A stretch of 64,000 nt of DNA from UBA1413 sp964650525 (GTDB lineage: Bacteria > Bacteroidota > Bacteroidia > Bacteroidales > Prolixibacteraceae), in NCBI GenBank assembly GCA_964650525.1, contig CAZYUA010000013.1, forward strand, positions 1-64,000, in the 5' to 3' direction. Position 1 is the first letter of the stretch; each line of letters starts with the position of its first letter. Both the position numbers and the translations under genes were made by a program. Below are positions 8,611 to 17,419 of this stretch, one piece after another. The notes under the pieces were generated by a model. That model saw only the letters and a program-made list of their open reading frames with translations, made no database searches and was not told where the DNA came from.

Positions 8611-11229
8611 CTATTTCAGTCCGGTAAGTTTTTTGATATCGTTAAGTTTATTCAGGGCTTCCAGGGGCGTGAGGTTGTTGATGTTCAGATTTTTGATCTC
8701 ATCGCGGATCTGTTTAAGCACGGGGTCGTCGAGCTGGAAGAAACTGAGCTGGATTCCCTCCCTGCTGGCACCGATGGTTTCGAGGGGTTTGGAAAGTGAC
8801 TCCTGCTGCAGGTTGTTTTCCATCTGTTTAAGTATTTCTTCCGCCCGTTGTATGACGCTGCGGGGCATTCCTGCCATGGCCGCCACATGGATGCCAAAGC
8901 TGTGGTTGCTTCCGCCCTTCACCAGCTTGCGCATGAACACCACTTTGTTGCCCAGTTCTTTTACCGAAACGTTGTAATTTTTGATCCGGGAAAATGAGGA
9001 TTCCATTTCGTTGAGTTCGTGGTAGTGGGTTGCGAAAAGGGTTTTTGCCCGCGCCCGGGGATGTTCGTGGAGGTATTCCACGATCGACCAGGCAATGGAG
9101 ATCCCATCGTAGGTAGAGGTACCCCGCCCCAGTTCATCCAGCAGGATCAGGCTCCTGTCTGACACATTGTTGAGGATGCTGGCGGCCTCGTTCATCTCAA
9201 CCATGAAGGTTGATTCGCCCAGGGAAAGGTTATCAGAGGCTCCCACCCGGGTGAAGATCTTATCAACCAGACCTATTTTTGCCGATGCAGCGGGAACAAA
9301 ACTGCCCATCTGCGCCAGCAGTACGATCAGGGCTGTTTGTCGGAGCAGGGCGGACTTTCCGGCCATATTGGGCCCGGTGATGATCATAATCTGCTGATCC
9401 TCCTGATCGAGGTAAACATCGTTGGCGATGTAAGGCTCACCCGGTGGTAGTTGCCGCTCGATAACCGGATGACGGCCTTCCCGGATATCCAGGATGGTGG
9501 TTTCGTTGATTTCGGGGCGGGTATAGCCATACCCGATGGCACAGGACGCAAACGACAGCAGGCAGTCGATCCGGGCAATAAGAGATGCATTCCGCTGTAT
9601 GGCAGAGATATTTCCGGCAAGGGCAGTCACAAGTGCGTTGAACAGACAGGTTTCCAGCTCCAGGATCTTCTCTTCCGCACCCAGGATTTTATTTTCATAG
9701 TCCTTCAGTTCCTCGGTAATATAGCGTTCTGCACTAACCAGGGTCTGTTTCCGGATCCATTCAGGGGGAACCTTATCCTTATGGGTATTCCGCACCTCGA
9801 TATAGTATCCGAAGACATTGTTGAAGCTGATTTTCAGGGAGGTGATGCCGGTTTGTTCGCTCAGGGTCTTCTGCAGGGTTGCCAGGTAGTCTTTTCCGGA
9901 GTATGCCAGTTCACGCAACTCATCCAGTTCCCGGGAGACTTCCCTGGCAATTACCCGGCCCCGCCCCAGTTGGGATGGAGGATCGTCAGTCAGTTCCCGT
10001 TGGATCCGTTCCCTGGCAACATCGCAGGGATCGAGCTGTCCGGCTATCCGGCGCAGCACCTCGTTATTACTCTCTCCACAAGCCTTTTTTACCGGTATGA
10101 TGGCGTTAAGGGCGAACTTCAATTGCTGAACTTCACGCGGGTTAATGCGCCCTACCGCCACTTTGGAGACCAGTCTCTCCAGGTCACCGATGAGTCGCAG
10201 GTGATCGTGCAGGTTCTCCCGCAGCGACTGGTCCCGTACAAAGTTCTCCACTACATCGAGCCGTTCGTTGACCGGCAGGACTTCCTTCAGCGGGAGCGTC
10301 ATCCACCGTTTCAGCATCCGCGATCCCATGGGCGAAATCGTTTTGTCAATCACCTGCAACAAGGAACGGGCCCCATCGTACAGGGTTGAAAAAAGTTCCA
10401 GATTACGGATGGTGAAGCGGTCAAGCCACATAAAATGTTCTTCCTGGATACGGCTGATATGGCTGATATGTTTAACCTCCCGGTGCTGGGTAATGTCGAG
10501 GTAATACAGGATGGCTCCTGCCGCAATGATCCCCAGGGTAAGATCTTCAATTCCGAATCCTTTCAGGGAGTTTGTGCCGAAATGCCTTGTCAGCCTGTCA
10601 AAGGCAGCATCCTGGGTGTAGACCCAATCATCCAGATGAAAGGTATAATATTTTGTGCCGAAGATCTCATTGAAATCCTGGGTCCTGCCCCGTTGGAACA
10701 GTACCTCCTTGGGCAGGAACGAACTGATCAGTTTGTCGACATATTCCAGGGATCCCTGGGCCGTCATGAATTCCCCGGTGGATATGTCGAGGAAGGCAAT
10801 TCCGGCCTGTTTGCGGTCGAAATGCACGGAAGCCAGGAAGTTGTTTTCCTTGTGGTCCAGGACATTATCGTTTAGGGTAACACCAGGGGTCACCAGTTCG
10901 GTGATGCCCCTTTTAACGATGTTCCTGGTCAGCTTGGGATCTTCGAGTTGTTCACAAATGGCGACTCTTTGTCCGGCCCTGACCAGTCGGGGGAGGTAGG
11001 TATCGAGGGCGTGGTAAGGGAACCCGGCAAGTTCGACGAAGCTGGCAGCTCCGTTGGCCCTGCGGGTGAGCGTGATACCCAGGATATCAGCAGCACGGAT
11101 GGCATCATCACCGAAGGTTTCATAAAAATCACCTACCCGGAAGAGCAAAACCGCATCGGGATGCTTGGCCTTGATGGCATAATACTGCTTCATCAGGGGC
11201 GTCTCCACATATTTATTGTCACCTGCCAT
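8611..11229 (-). CDS. mutS: DNA mismatch repair protein MutS
   Basis: A full-length MutS (872 residues) that recognises mismatches and starts repair with MutL. It has the mismatch-binding Phe-x-Glu in GDFYETFGDDA near residue 35, the core and clamp regions, Walker A GPNMAGKS near 619, signature STFMVEM, Walker B LILLDELGRGTSTYDG, and FATHYHEL. The ATG at 11229 is chosen because a TATATTTG promoter element at 11246-11239 overlaps the alternative TTG at 11241. The mRNA is then almost leaderless. Standard housekeeping gene. Confidence 0.97.
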   Translation of the reverse strand: MAGDNKYVETPLMKQYYAIKAKHPDAVLLFRVGDFYETFGDDAIRAADILGITLTRRANGAASFVELAGFPYHALDTYLPRLVRAGQRVAICEQLEDPKLTRNIVKRGITELVTPGVTLNDNVLDHKENNFLASVHFDRKQAGIAFLDISTGEFMTAQGSLEYVDKLISSFLPKEVLFQRGRTQDFNEIFGTKYYTFHLDDWVYTQDAAFDRLTRHFGTNSLKGFGIEDLTLGIIAAGAILYYLDITQHREVKHISHISRIQEEHFMWLDRFTIRNLELFSTLYDGARSLLQVIDKTISPMGSRMLKRWMTLPLKEVLPVNERLDVVENFVRDQSLRENLHDHLRLIGDLERLVSKVAVGRINPREVQQLKFALNAIIPVKKACGESNNEVLRRIAGQLDPCDVARERIQRELTDDPPSQLGRGRVIAREVSRELDELRELAYSGKDYLATLQKTLSEQTGITSLKISFNNVFGYYIEVRNTHKDKVPPEWIRKQTLVSAERYITEELKDYENKILGAEEKILELETCLFNALVTALAGNISAIQRNASLIARIDCLLSFASCAIGYGYTRPEINETTILDIREGRHPVIERQLPPGEPYIANDVYLDQEDQQIMIITGPNMAGKSALLRQTALIVLLAQMGSFVPAASAKIGLVDKIFTRVGASDNLSLGESTFMVEMNEAASILNNVSDRSLILLDELGRGTSTYDGISIAWSIVEYLHEHPRARAKTLFATHYHELNEMESSFSRIKNYNVSVKELGNKVVFMRKLVKGGSNHSFGIHVAAMAGMPRSVIQRAEEILKQMENNLQQESLSKPLETIGASREGIQLSFFQLDDPVLKQIRDEIKNLNINNLTPLEALNKLNDIKKLTGLK

Positions 11230-11238
11230 ATAGATGAA

Positions 11239-11246
11239 CAAATATA
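11239..11246 (-). promoter_or_regulatory. -7 element of mutS
   Basis: On the minus strand this reads TATATTTG, a perfect TAnnTTTG. It ends 9 nt before the mutS ATG, which predicts a transcript with almost no 5' leader. No clear -33 TTTG is visible. Confidence 0.55.
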
Positions 11247-11382
11247 CCGAAATATTTAAACGGCAGAAGAAGAAGTTGAAGTTCAGCGGTTCAAGTACCT
11301 GCCGGACCTATTTCCCGGCATAGGGACAAGGGTTTATTCTCTCCGGCAGCGAATTGCCTTCTGGTGCTTTTCTGATGAAGGG

Positions 11383-12612
11383 TCACTGGTATACCAGGGT
11401 CGAAATTCTGGCAGGATCGAGGATTTCATTGGCTACCTCCCGGATTTGCTCCGGAGTAATCTCACGGATCTTATTACAGACTAAGCTGAACGGATCGACC
11501 TTACCGTAAAAGAGGAAGGTCTTGCCGATGGTAAGCATGAGGTCTTCATGGTTTTCTCCGGCGATGGCCAGTTGTCCGGTAAGCTGTTTCTGGGCCCGCA
11601 TCAGCTGAAGAGTTCCCAGCTTCTTTTCCCTGACCATCCGGAATTCCTTGTAAACCACGTCGAGTGCTTTTTCGAAATTGTCGTTGTCGGTACCGAAGTA
11701 GACACTGAAGAGGCCTGCATCGGAGAAAGCAGTATAGGAGGATTCGATATTGTAGGCCATACCCTTTCGTTCGCGGAGTGCCAGGTTAAGGCGGGAGTTC
11801 ATGCCCTGGCCGCCGAGGAGGTTATTCAGCAGGATCATCACTATCCTGAGTGGGTGGTTGCTGTCGTACGCCACATTACCTACGATGCAGTGGGTTTGGT
11901 AGGTCTCCCGTGCCACAGTCCGCTCACCGGGAATATAAGAGCTGAACCGTTCGCGGAAGGTGGTCCTGGGGCTTGCCGGGGTAGTGCCGAAATACCTGCC
12001 GCAGAAGGCGACCAGCTTTTTGAAGCTCCCTTTTCCCACAAAACTGATCACCATCTGGTCTGTGTGATAGTTATTGCGGATAAACCGGAAGATATCCTGC
12101 GGTCCGAAGCCGCGGACACTTTGAAACGTACCCAGGATATTCCTGGCCAGAGGATGGCCATCGAAAACCAGTTCATCAAAATCGTCAAATATCAGGTCAG
12201 AGGGGGAGTCGTTGAACGAGTTGATCTCTTCTACGATCACCTCTTTCTCCCGTCGGAGTTCTTTTTCCGGAAAGGTACTGTTGAAGAGGATGTCACTCAG
12301 CAAGCTGGCCGCACGGTCGATATAGCCGGCAACGAAGGTGGCATATAGGATGGTCTCTTCCTTGGTGGTGTAAGCATTCAGTTCTCCCCCCACATCTTCC
12401 ATGCGGCTGAGGATGTGGTAGGCTTTGCGCCTTGTGGTTCCCTTGAAGATACAATGTTCGATGAAATGGGCGATTCCGTGTTCTTCAGGTTTTTCATCCC
12501 TGGAACCGGTGTTGAGCAGGATTCCCAAATGGGCCACCAGGGAATCGCTTTCCTGATGGATCAGACGGATCCCGTTGGGGAAGGTATGGATCTGGTATTC
12601 CGGATTCAGCAT
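11383..12612 (-). CDS. M16-family (pitrilysin-type) zinc peptidase
   Basis: A 409-residue single-chain M16 peptidase of the processing-peptidase/PqqF superfamily. The inverted zinc motif HFIEH is at residues 49-53. The third ligand Glu lies in VIVEEINSF at about 129, the normal 76-residue spacing, so it should be catalytically competent. C-terminal RERKGMAYNIESSY is the typical substrate-positioning RxxxLaY region. No signal peptide is present, so it is probably cytoplasmic. The family degrades or trims short peptides; the substrate here is unknown. Confidence 0.92.
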   Translation of the reverse strand: MLNPEYQIHTFPNGIRLIHQESDSLVAHLGILLNTGSRDEKPEEHGIAHFIEHCIFKGTTRRKAYHILSRMEDVGGELNAYTTKEETILYATFVAGYIDRAASLLSDILFNSTFPEKELRREKEVIVEEINSFNDSPSDLIFDDFDELVFDGHPLARNILGTFQSVRGFGPQDIFRFIRNNYHTDQMVISFVGKGSFKKLVAFCGRYFGTTPASPRTTFRERFSSYIPGERTVARETYQTHCIVGNVAYDSNHPLRIVMILLNNLLGGQGMNSRLNLALRERKGMAYNIESSYTAFSDAGLFSVYFGTDNDNFEKALDVVYKEFRMVREKKLGTLQLMRAQKQLTGQLAIAGENHEDLMLTIGKTFLFYGKVDPFSLVCNKIREITPEQIREVANEILDPARISTLVYQ

Positions 12613-12620
12613 AATGTTTT

Positions 12621-13001
12621 CTAAAGGCCTGCAAAGGTAGTAAAAGGTTCAGAAGAAACAGGATCTTCATCACCAACGAACGGATTCCATTCACTCCTTT
12701 CACTCCCCGGGCTGAGTCCATCCTGTACCCTTCCCGGATCCGGGAGGACGTAAGGATCACCCGGTGAGAACGGCTTACAGAGAAGTCCATGTGGGGAGGA
12801 ACCAGGTGGAACATAAAGGGTCCGGCAGATCCTGTACTTTCTTTTCGGGATAAAAAGGATCCCGAAATTTCGCACCCGCTTAACCTGATTGATGGCTTCC
12901 TGCAAAGCTGCAGAAACGTCCTCTTCTCCGCCGCACTGGAAAGAGAATTGGTCGGGGGTGAAATAAAAGGCCAGGATCAAACCAACACTGTCAATAAGCA
13001 A
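12621..13001 (-). pseudogene. Relic of a pectate-lyase-superfamily N-terminus
   Basis: The stretch EEDVSAALQEAINQVK then FGILFIPKRKYRICRTLYVPP is the characteristic first turn of the pectate-lyase/GH28-related beta-helix (a substrate-binding fold used on polysaccharides). After LYVPP the frame loses similarity and only short out-of-frame stretches follow up to the M16 gene. More than 300 residues of the family are missing. There is no signal peptide and no proper start. I read this as a decayed fragment. Confidence 0.5.
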
Positions 13002-13099
13002 AGGATTTGTTTTCAGTTCCGGGGAGGAATGGTAGTACAGCCCGAGAGAAAAAAAAATAGCTCATCTATAACAGATTGGTTATAAAGGAGCTATTGGTG

Positions 13100-13172
<73 letters not shown>

Positions 13173-13186
13173 CCGTTTTGGCGTGA

Positions 13187-13194
13187 CAAAAATA
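13187..13194 (-). promoter_or_regulatory. -7 element upstream of tRNA-Phe
   Basis: On the minus strand this reads TATTTTTG (TAnnTTTG). It lies 15 bp before the tRNA-Phe 5' end, a fitting position for its promoter. A -33 TTTG is only approximate. Confidence 0.45.
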
Positions 13195-13292
13195 ATATTT
13201 TTTCATTACCCGGACCAATTTTGCTGATAAAGGGGGACAGAAAAATTCTGTCCTTCATTTGGGTGCAGGGGTAAAAGGATGAAATGTCCGGA

Positions 13293-13733
13293 TTAAAGGT
13301 CCAGGTCACAGTTGCGGTTCAAAGGGTCGCGCAGTGCGCCCAGCGCGTCGTAAAACCGGATGGCGGAATGATTCCAGTCGGCAACCTGCCAGCGCATTTT
13401 ATGGCAGCCCGATGCTTTTGCGAGCCTGATAACTTCCCGGATCAGGCGGGTTCCGATTCCCCGGCCCCTCCAGGCAGGCCGGATATAAAGATCATCCATA
13501 TAGAGGGCTTTACCACTCCAGGTAAAATAGCCAAAAAACCAGGTGGCATACCCGATGATATCTCCATCGGAGGTTTCAGCTACGAAACATTGAAAGTATT
13601 CTTTTTCTTCCTGCAACCGATCAAGGGTATTAACCATACTCCCGGGCAGATTTTCGAACTCAGCGAATTCCCTGAAGAGCCCGACTATCCTTGGAAAATC
13701 GCGTTCTTCGACAGGTCTTATCAGGACATCCAT
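13293..13733 (-). CDS. GNAT-family N-acetyltransferase
   Basis: A 146-residue single-domain GNAT acetyltransferase using acetyl-CoA. It starts IRPVEERDFPRIVGL. It has the beta4 strand ALYMDDLYI and the acyl-CoA pyrophosphate loop RPAWRGRGIGTRLI (R/QxxGxG/A motif), then ADWNHSAIRFYDALGA. The overall shape resembles spermidine/diamine acetyltransferases (SAT1-like), but the substrate cannot be read from sequence. It begins 3 bp after the DUF2891 gene ends, so the two are co-transcribed. Confidence 0.88.
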   Translation of the reverse strand: MDVLIRPVEERDFPRIVGLFREFAEFENLPGSMVNTLDRLQEEKEYFQCFVAETSDGDIIGYATWFFGYFTWSGKALYMDDLYIRPAWRGRGIGTRLIREVIRLAKASGCHKMRWQVADWNHSAIRFYDALGALRDPLNRNCDLDL

Positions 13734-13736
13734 GGA

Positions 13737-14813
13737 TTACCTTCTGGTAGTAAGGGCAAGCAAGGCAAAAGTAGCCAGCCAGTGTTCCCCCTCGTAGTTG
13801 CCATCAGTAACCGAAGGGAGGCTGGCCCGGATGTGGTTGAGGGCGACAGCTTCAAGATGGGAATAGCCGGGGAGGGTGGCGGCCATTCCTTTCAGGCACC
13901 GGGCCCGGCTGAAGTTGAGCCCATCGAGGTGCACCAGTTTACCATCGCTTCGGTCGGAGACCCTTCCGACTTCGAGGGTAAAGCCGGGGTTGGCAAGTTG
14001 GGGCAGGAACTGCTCCAGCCAGGCGCTGTATTCCGTGACCGGCAAAACGCGCCGCATGAGGTCAGCCTCCTCCAGACAGGGAGAGAAAAAGTCGTAGCCG
14101 CCGGGTTCCCAGACCAGGGGGCAGCCAGTGTCCCCGGCATAAAAGTCCCGTGTTCGTTTTTCGATCAGCATTCTCAGGGAATCATGGCCGGCAGCCCGGG
14201 CATAATCCCAGGCAAATGCCAAACCAAAAGCCGTGTTGGTGTGTTCTCCCACCCGCACAGGATAATTCAACCTAGGCAAAAAGTCCAGATAAAGAGACAC
14301 AATTTTGGAGGTTAGCGGTTTCAGTGCAGCCTCAAGGATCCGGGCCTGCGGATCGTCCCATGTGTGGATTTCCTCCGCCAGTTTGAGAAGCCAGGCCCAG
14401 CCATAGGTTCTTTCAAACGACTTTTCGTGCGGCAGATTGAAATACTCTGTCTCCTTCAGAATGTTCTCAGGCGTCAGCGAAGAAGCCAGTTTTTCCCTTA
14501 TTGCCGTTTCTGAAGCGATGTCCGGGAAGAGTTTGAGCAGTTTGACCAGCATCCAGTGTCCATGCACAGCGGAGTGCCAGTCGAAACAGCCAAAAAAGGC
14601 AGGATGGAGCACCTGCGGCTCCTGCAGTCCTTCCGGACCGGATAACGTCTGGCCCGGCTTGTTGGGATATTCAGTTTGCAGGCACTTCAAGGGCAGAGCA
14701 GCCAAACGGCTGGCTTCCTCAACCGTCAGCACCCTATCGACGGGGCTCCCTGTTCCCTGCCCGAGGGTACTTCCTGCCAGCGCTGCAAACAGCAACGAAA
14801 ACAACAGCTTCAT
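13737..14813 (-). CDS. Exported DUF2891-family protein
   Basis: A 358-residue protein with a cleavable signal peptide (MKLLFSLLFAALAGSTLGQ). The rest matches DUF2891: HPAFFGCFDWHSAVHGHWML, FERTYGWAWLLKLAEE, HTNTAFGLAFAWDYAR, and CPLVWEPGGYDFFSPCLEEADLM as separate blocks in family order. The repeated helical pattern suggests an alpha/alpha-barrel like glycan-active enzymes, but no activity is established that I know of. It is first in a two-gene unit with the GNAT acetyltransferase. Confidence 0.85.
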   Translation of the reverse strand: MKLLFSLLFAALAGSTLGQGTGSPVDRVLTVEEASRLAALPLKCLQTEYPNKPGQTLSGPEGLQEPQVLHPAFFGCFDWHSAVHGHWMLVKLLKLFPDIASETAIREKLASSLTPENILKETEYFNLPHEKSFERTYGWAWLLKLAEEIHTWDDPQARILEAALKPLTSKIVSLYLDFLPRLNYPVRVGEHTNTAFGLAFAWDYARAAGHDSLRMLIEKRTRDFYAGDTGCPLVWEPGGYDFFSPCLEEADLMRRVLPVTEYSAWLEQFLPQLANPGFTLEVGRVSDRSDGKLVHLDGLNFSRARCLKGMAATLPGYSHLEAVALNHIRASLPSVTDGNYEGEHWLATFALLALTTRR

Positions 14814-15007
14814 AAGGATATTTTATTGCGTAAACTTACAACTTAGTTATCTTCTCTGAAATACACTCCGGGAAAAATCATCAGGCCTCATTCTGTCCGG
14901 CCAACGGCTTCAAAATTTAAATAACCTTAAATTAACACAACAATCCCCCTTTCGCAGAAAACAAACCCTAGATTTGCCCGTTACATGGACGCTTGATTCA
15001 GCTATTG
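14814..15007 (+). promoter_or_regulatory. Intergenic region with promoter for the 15008 gene
   Basis: TAGATTTG at 14969-14976 fits the TAnnTTTG -7 element. TTTCG at 14950-14954 is a poor -33 element at somewhat short spacing. Nothing else recognisable lies between the two divergent genes. Confidence 0.45.
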
Positions 15008-15511
15008 ATGGTTTGGAAATTTGCCCAGGTGCTGTTGCTGGCATCTTTGAAATATTTTTTGTCAATCCCCTATGCCCTGCTCATTGGCATCCGGTTGGAA
15101 CTGGCAATCCCGGCAATCATCGCCGGGGGTATCGGCGGCTTTCTCTTTTTCTTCTTTATGAGCAAAAAATTGATTCTGCTCTACGGAACAGCAAAGCCTC
15201 GCTTTTTCAAATTGTTTCCTCAGGGCATGAAAAGACTTTTCAGAACAAGAAGCGACGATTCCGCACCGCTGCCGCGAAAGACGATTTTTACCCGCAGGAA
15301 CAGGCTTATTGTCAGGCTGAAAAGGAGCTACGGACTTTATGGCATTGTCATAGCTACACCGGTGTTGCTGTCGATCCCTGTTGGGGCCTATCTGGCCAAT
15401 CACTACTATTCCCGAAACAGGATGATCATTCCGTATATGGTTATTTCCATCATACTGTGGGGGATTCTTCTTTCAGGGCTGTTGTTTCTGCTTCCCGGAG
15501 GATTCCATTAA
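15008..15511 (+). CDS. Small multi-pass inner-membrane protein
   Basis: A 167-residue protein with about four membrane segments: near residues 3-25, 30-50, 110-130 and 138-160. Between the second and third lies a strongly basic cytoplasmic loop (RLFRTRSDD to RRNRLIVRLKRSYG). The phrase YGLYGIVIATPVLLSIPVGAYLA recalls the small multidrug-export/DedA-like SNARE-associated families, but the match is only suggestive. A TTG at 14993 would add five residues; the ATG at 15008 is preferred. Its last 39 bases overlap the end of the convergent NUDIX gene. Function unknown. Confidence 0.7.
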   Translation: MVWKFAQVLLLASLKYFLSIPYALLIGIRLELAIPAIIAGGIGGFLFFFFMSKKLILLYGTAKPRFFKLFPQGMKRLFRTRSDDSAPLPRKTIFTRRNRLIVRLKRSYGLYGIVIATPVLLSIPVGAYLANHYYSRNRMIIPYMVISIILWGILLSGLLFLLPGGFH

Positions 15512-15895
15512 TCTCTCAAAATTGTGTTCTTCTGCCAGCATTTGGCGGTCGGCGGGCAGGATATCATAATCCAGAATCTCCCGCGGGTCGATCCATTTGG
15601 ATTCTATGTGTTCATTCAATTGCAGTCCGGGTGAAATCAGCCGGCATAAAAAGGGGATCAGCCGGATGATCCGGGAGTCGTAAGCATGAACCACAGGAGC
15701 CAGCGGCTCCAGTACTTCGACAGTTGCTTCCAGTTCTTCCCTGATCTCCCTGCAAAGAGCATCCTCCTGCGTTTCACCGGGATTGATCTTTCCACCCGGG
15801 AACTCCCATTTCAAAGGATGGTATCCCCCCGGGCCATGCCTGACAATCAACAGTTTCCCTTTTTCGAGAATAAGGGCACAAACTACCTGTTTCAA
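15473..15895 (-). CDS. NUDIX hydrolase (MutT-like)
   Basis: A 140-residue MutT/NUDIX protein that cleaves nucleoside diphosphates linked to another moiety, possibly 8-oxo-dGTP. The Nudix box is complete: GGKINPGETQEDALCREIREELEA (shown here as GGKINPGE then REIREELEA), matching GX5EX7REUXEEXGU except the final G. I place the start at the TTG at 15895, just before KQVVCALIL. It has AAGGA five bases upstream on its strand, while the long upstream extension has no family similarity. It converges with and overlaps the membrane-protein gene by 39 bp. Confidence 0.88.
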   Translation of the reverse strand: MKQVVCALILEKGKLLIVRHGPGGYHPLKWEFPGGKINPGETQEDALCREIREELEATVEVLEPLAPVVHAYDSRIIRLIPFLCRLISPGLQLNEHIESKWIDPREILDYDILPADRQMLAEEHNFERLMESSGKQKQQP

Positions 15896-16246
15896 TATTC
15901 CTTCTTTTGATTCGATGTTTTGATTTTTATGCCGAGCCGGCGCCGGAAAAAATGCAGCGAATCCTCGGCAATGATCACTCTTACCGGGGATGCCGGCCTG
16001 AGGGTAAATATACAATTCTTGCAGGAACGGCCAACGATGAGTCTGCAATACACAGAGAATTACCGGAACGGACACCGGAATCCGGCTAAAAGCCATTTCT
16101 GATATTTTATCCTTTGAAATGTCTGATGGGAGAAATTCGCCATGCAACAACAGGGATTCTGAAATCCGGGAAAACAGATCCGGCTGTTAATATTAAACGT
16201 TTGCAGAAAAGGGGGATTTTTGTGGGATCATCGGCAACTGAAGTGT

Positions 16247-16254
16247 TATCTTTG
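16247..16254 (+). promoter_or_regulatory. -7 element directly before the 16259 gene
   Basis: TATCTTTG matches TAnnTTTG and ends only 4 nt before the ATG at 16259, implying a leaderless transcript. A TTTG at 16219-16222 could be the -33 box, though the spacing of 24 is long. Confidence 0.5.
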
Positions 16255-16258
16255 TTTT

Positions 16259-16783
16259 ATGGACAAGAAAAAACTCCTGGAACTTCTGGAGAACTGGGAG
16301 AATATGGAATTGATCTTACAACACCGCGAAATGATGCTCGCCTGTTTCCCCTTACTGATGGAGATTGCGCTGTACGACCGGAGCCGGTTCAGCTGGCGTG
16401 CAGCCTGGGCAGCGGACAAGATCCATGAAAAGAATCCGGGAATTGCTTCAACCTGGGTGGGCCGCATGGCAGAGGCATTGCCTGGACTGAAACACCACGG
16501 GAAAAAGAGACAGTTTCTCAAGCTTATCAGTTTGAGCCCGTTGCAGGAGGAACAAGAGAGTTTTCTGCTCGATTTCTGTATAGAGAAATTGTGTTCTTCA
16601 AAGGAAACCATAGCCGTTAAGGCTTATTCTATGCAGATTTTGTACAATATATCGGAAAAGGAACCGGATTTCAAGCCCGAACTGCTTGACATCATTGAGC
16701 AGGAGATGGAAATAAGACCAGACCCCGGAATTGTGGCCAAAGGGAAAAAGCTGGCTGCAAAACTGCGGTCAGAAATCGCATAA
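16259..16783 (+). CDS. Conserved hypothetical, HEAT-like helical protein
   Basis: A 174-residue, all-helical, leucine-rich cytoplasmic protein. Paired helices such as AAWAADKIHEKNPGIASTW and ETIAVKAYSMQILYNISEK resemble HEAT repeats of the DNA-alkylation-repair-like hypotheticals common in Bacteroidales. The in-frame start at 16220 is rejected because the promoter-like TATCTTTG lies downstream of it. I do not know its function. The next gene is tRNA-Gln, 52 bp downstream. Confidence 0.7.
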   Translation: MDKKKLLELLENWENMELILQHREMMLACFPLLMEIALYDRSRFSWRAAWAADKIHEKNPGIASTWVGRMAEALPGLKHHGKKRQFLKLISLSPLQEEQESFLLDFCIEKLCSSKETIAVKAYSMQILYNISEKEPDFKPELLDIIEQEMEIRPDPGIVAKGKKLAAKLRSEIA

Positions 16784-16796
16784 ACAGAAATTTTCT

Positions 16797-16804
16797 TATT
16801 TTTG
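16797..16804 (+). promoter_or_regulatory. -7 element of the first tRNA-Gln
   Basis: TATTTTTG (TAnnTTTG) lies 31 bp upstream of the tRNA-Gln(TTG) 5' end. The -33 element is not obvious. Confidence 0.45.
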
Positions 16805-16835
16805 CGCGGTCTTTCAGAAAAAAGGCCTTAATGAT

Positions 16836-16908
16836 TGACCTGTAGTGTAATTGGCAACACGTCTGATTTTGGTTCAGAAGAGTTCAGGTTCGAGCCCTGA
16901 CAGGTCAA
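16836..16908 (+). tRNA. tRNA-Gln (anticodon TTG)
   Basis: A 73-nt cloverleaf: acceptor TGACCTG/CAGGTCA, anticodon stem TCTGA/TCAGA with loop TTTTGGT (TTG), and T-loop TTCGAGC. Its 3' end is the first unit of the 75-bp repeat that follows. Confidence 0.94.
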
Positions 16909-17066
16909 CGAAGTTGAGATGGAAGGGCGAGAAGTGAAGCGAAGCGGCATCCCGATGAAAATCGGGAAGCCCTGACAGGTCAACGAAGTTGAGGTAGCAG
17001 GTTGAGAAGTGGAGTGAAGCGGCATCCCGATGAAAATCGGGAAGCCCCGGCAGGTTTACGAAGTTC
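16894..17066 (+). repeat. 75-bp tandem repeat built on the tRNA-Gln 3' end
   Basis: Units begin at 16894, 16969 and 17044 (last one partial), an exact period of 75. Each starts with the T-arm/acceptor sequence GCCCTGACAGGTCAACG of the tRNA. It then carries a variable middle and a perfect hairpin CCCGAT-GAAA-ATCGGG (16951-16966 and 17026-17041) with a GAAA tetraloop. The third unit has diverged (GCCCCGGCAGG). Confidence 0.85.
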
Positions 17067-17230
17067 TAATTTTAATGAATGGGTTATCAGTTCCGGGATT
17101 TTCGTCTATCTTTGAGCCCAATACTTCAAGCAGTAAGTAGTGAACAGTGATTGCCGAATAGCGGATAGCGAACAATGAACCGGGAACCTCGAGCTGTGAA
17201 CTAAAAACTTTATACTTTACATTTTTATTC
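17067..17230. other. Inter-tRNA spacer with degenerate short repeats
   Basis: There is no gene. It contains a TATCTTTG element (17107-17114) and a loose series of GTGAACAGTGA-like words (about 17140-17205), of the kind seen as slipped repeats in Bacteroidota spacers. A weak promoter for the next tRNA may lie at 17218-17225. Confidence 0.35.
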
Positions 17231-17303
17231 TGTCCTGTGGTGTAATTGGTAACACGTCTGACTCTGGATCAGAAAAGTTCAGGTTCGAGCCCTGACAGGA
17301 CAA
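17231..17303 (+). tRNA. tRNA-Gln (anticodon CTG)
   Basis: A 73-nt cloverleaf closely resembling the first tRNA-Gln: acceptor TGTCCTG/CAGGACA, anticodon loop CTCTGGA (CTG), T-loop TTCGAGC. It looks like a duplicate isoacceptor. The AT-rich effector island begins about 120 bp downstream. Confidence 0.94.
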
Positions 17304-17419
17304 CTGAAAATCAACCACTTACGAGTTATTCCGTGAGTGGTTTTTTGTCATAAGCAAAGTTTGAGCAAAGATTTGACTGGAAAAGTCAGTTTTTACCCAT
17401 ATAATTGGCAATCGATCAT

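Noticed and set aside
15895..16150. N-terminal extension of the NUDIX gene to 16150
   Set aside because: No similarity to the family, and a TTG with AAGGA upstream fits the start of the conserved domain.
17140..17205. GTGAACAGTGA-like words as a CRISPR or regulatory array
   Set aside because: Too degenerate and short. Looks like slipped simple repeats.
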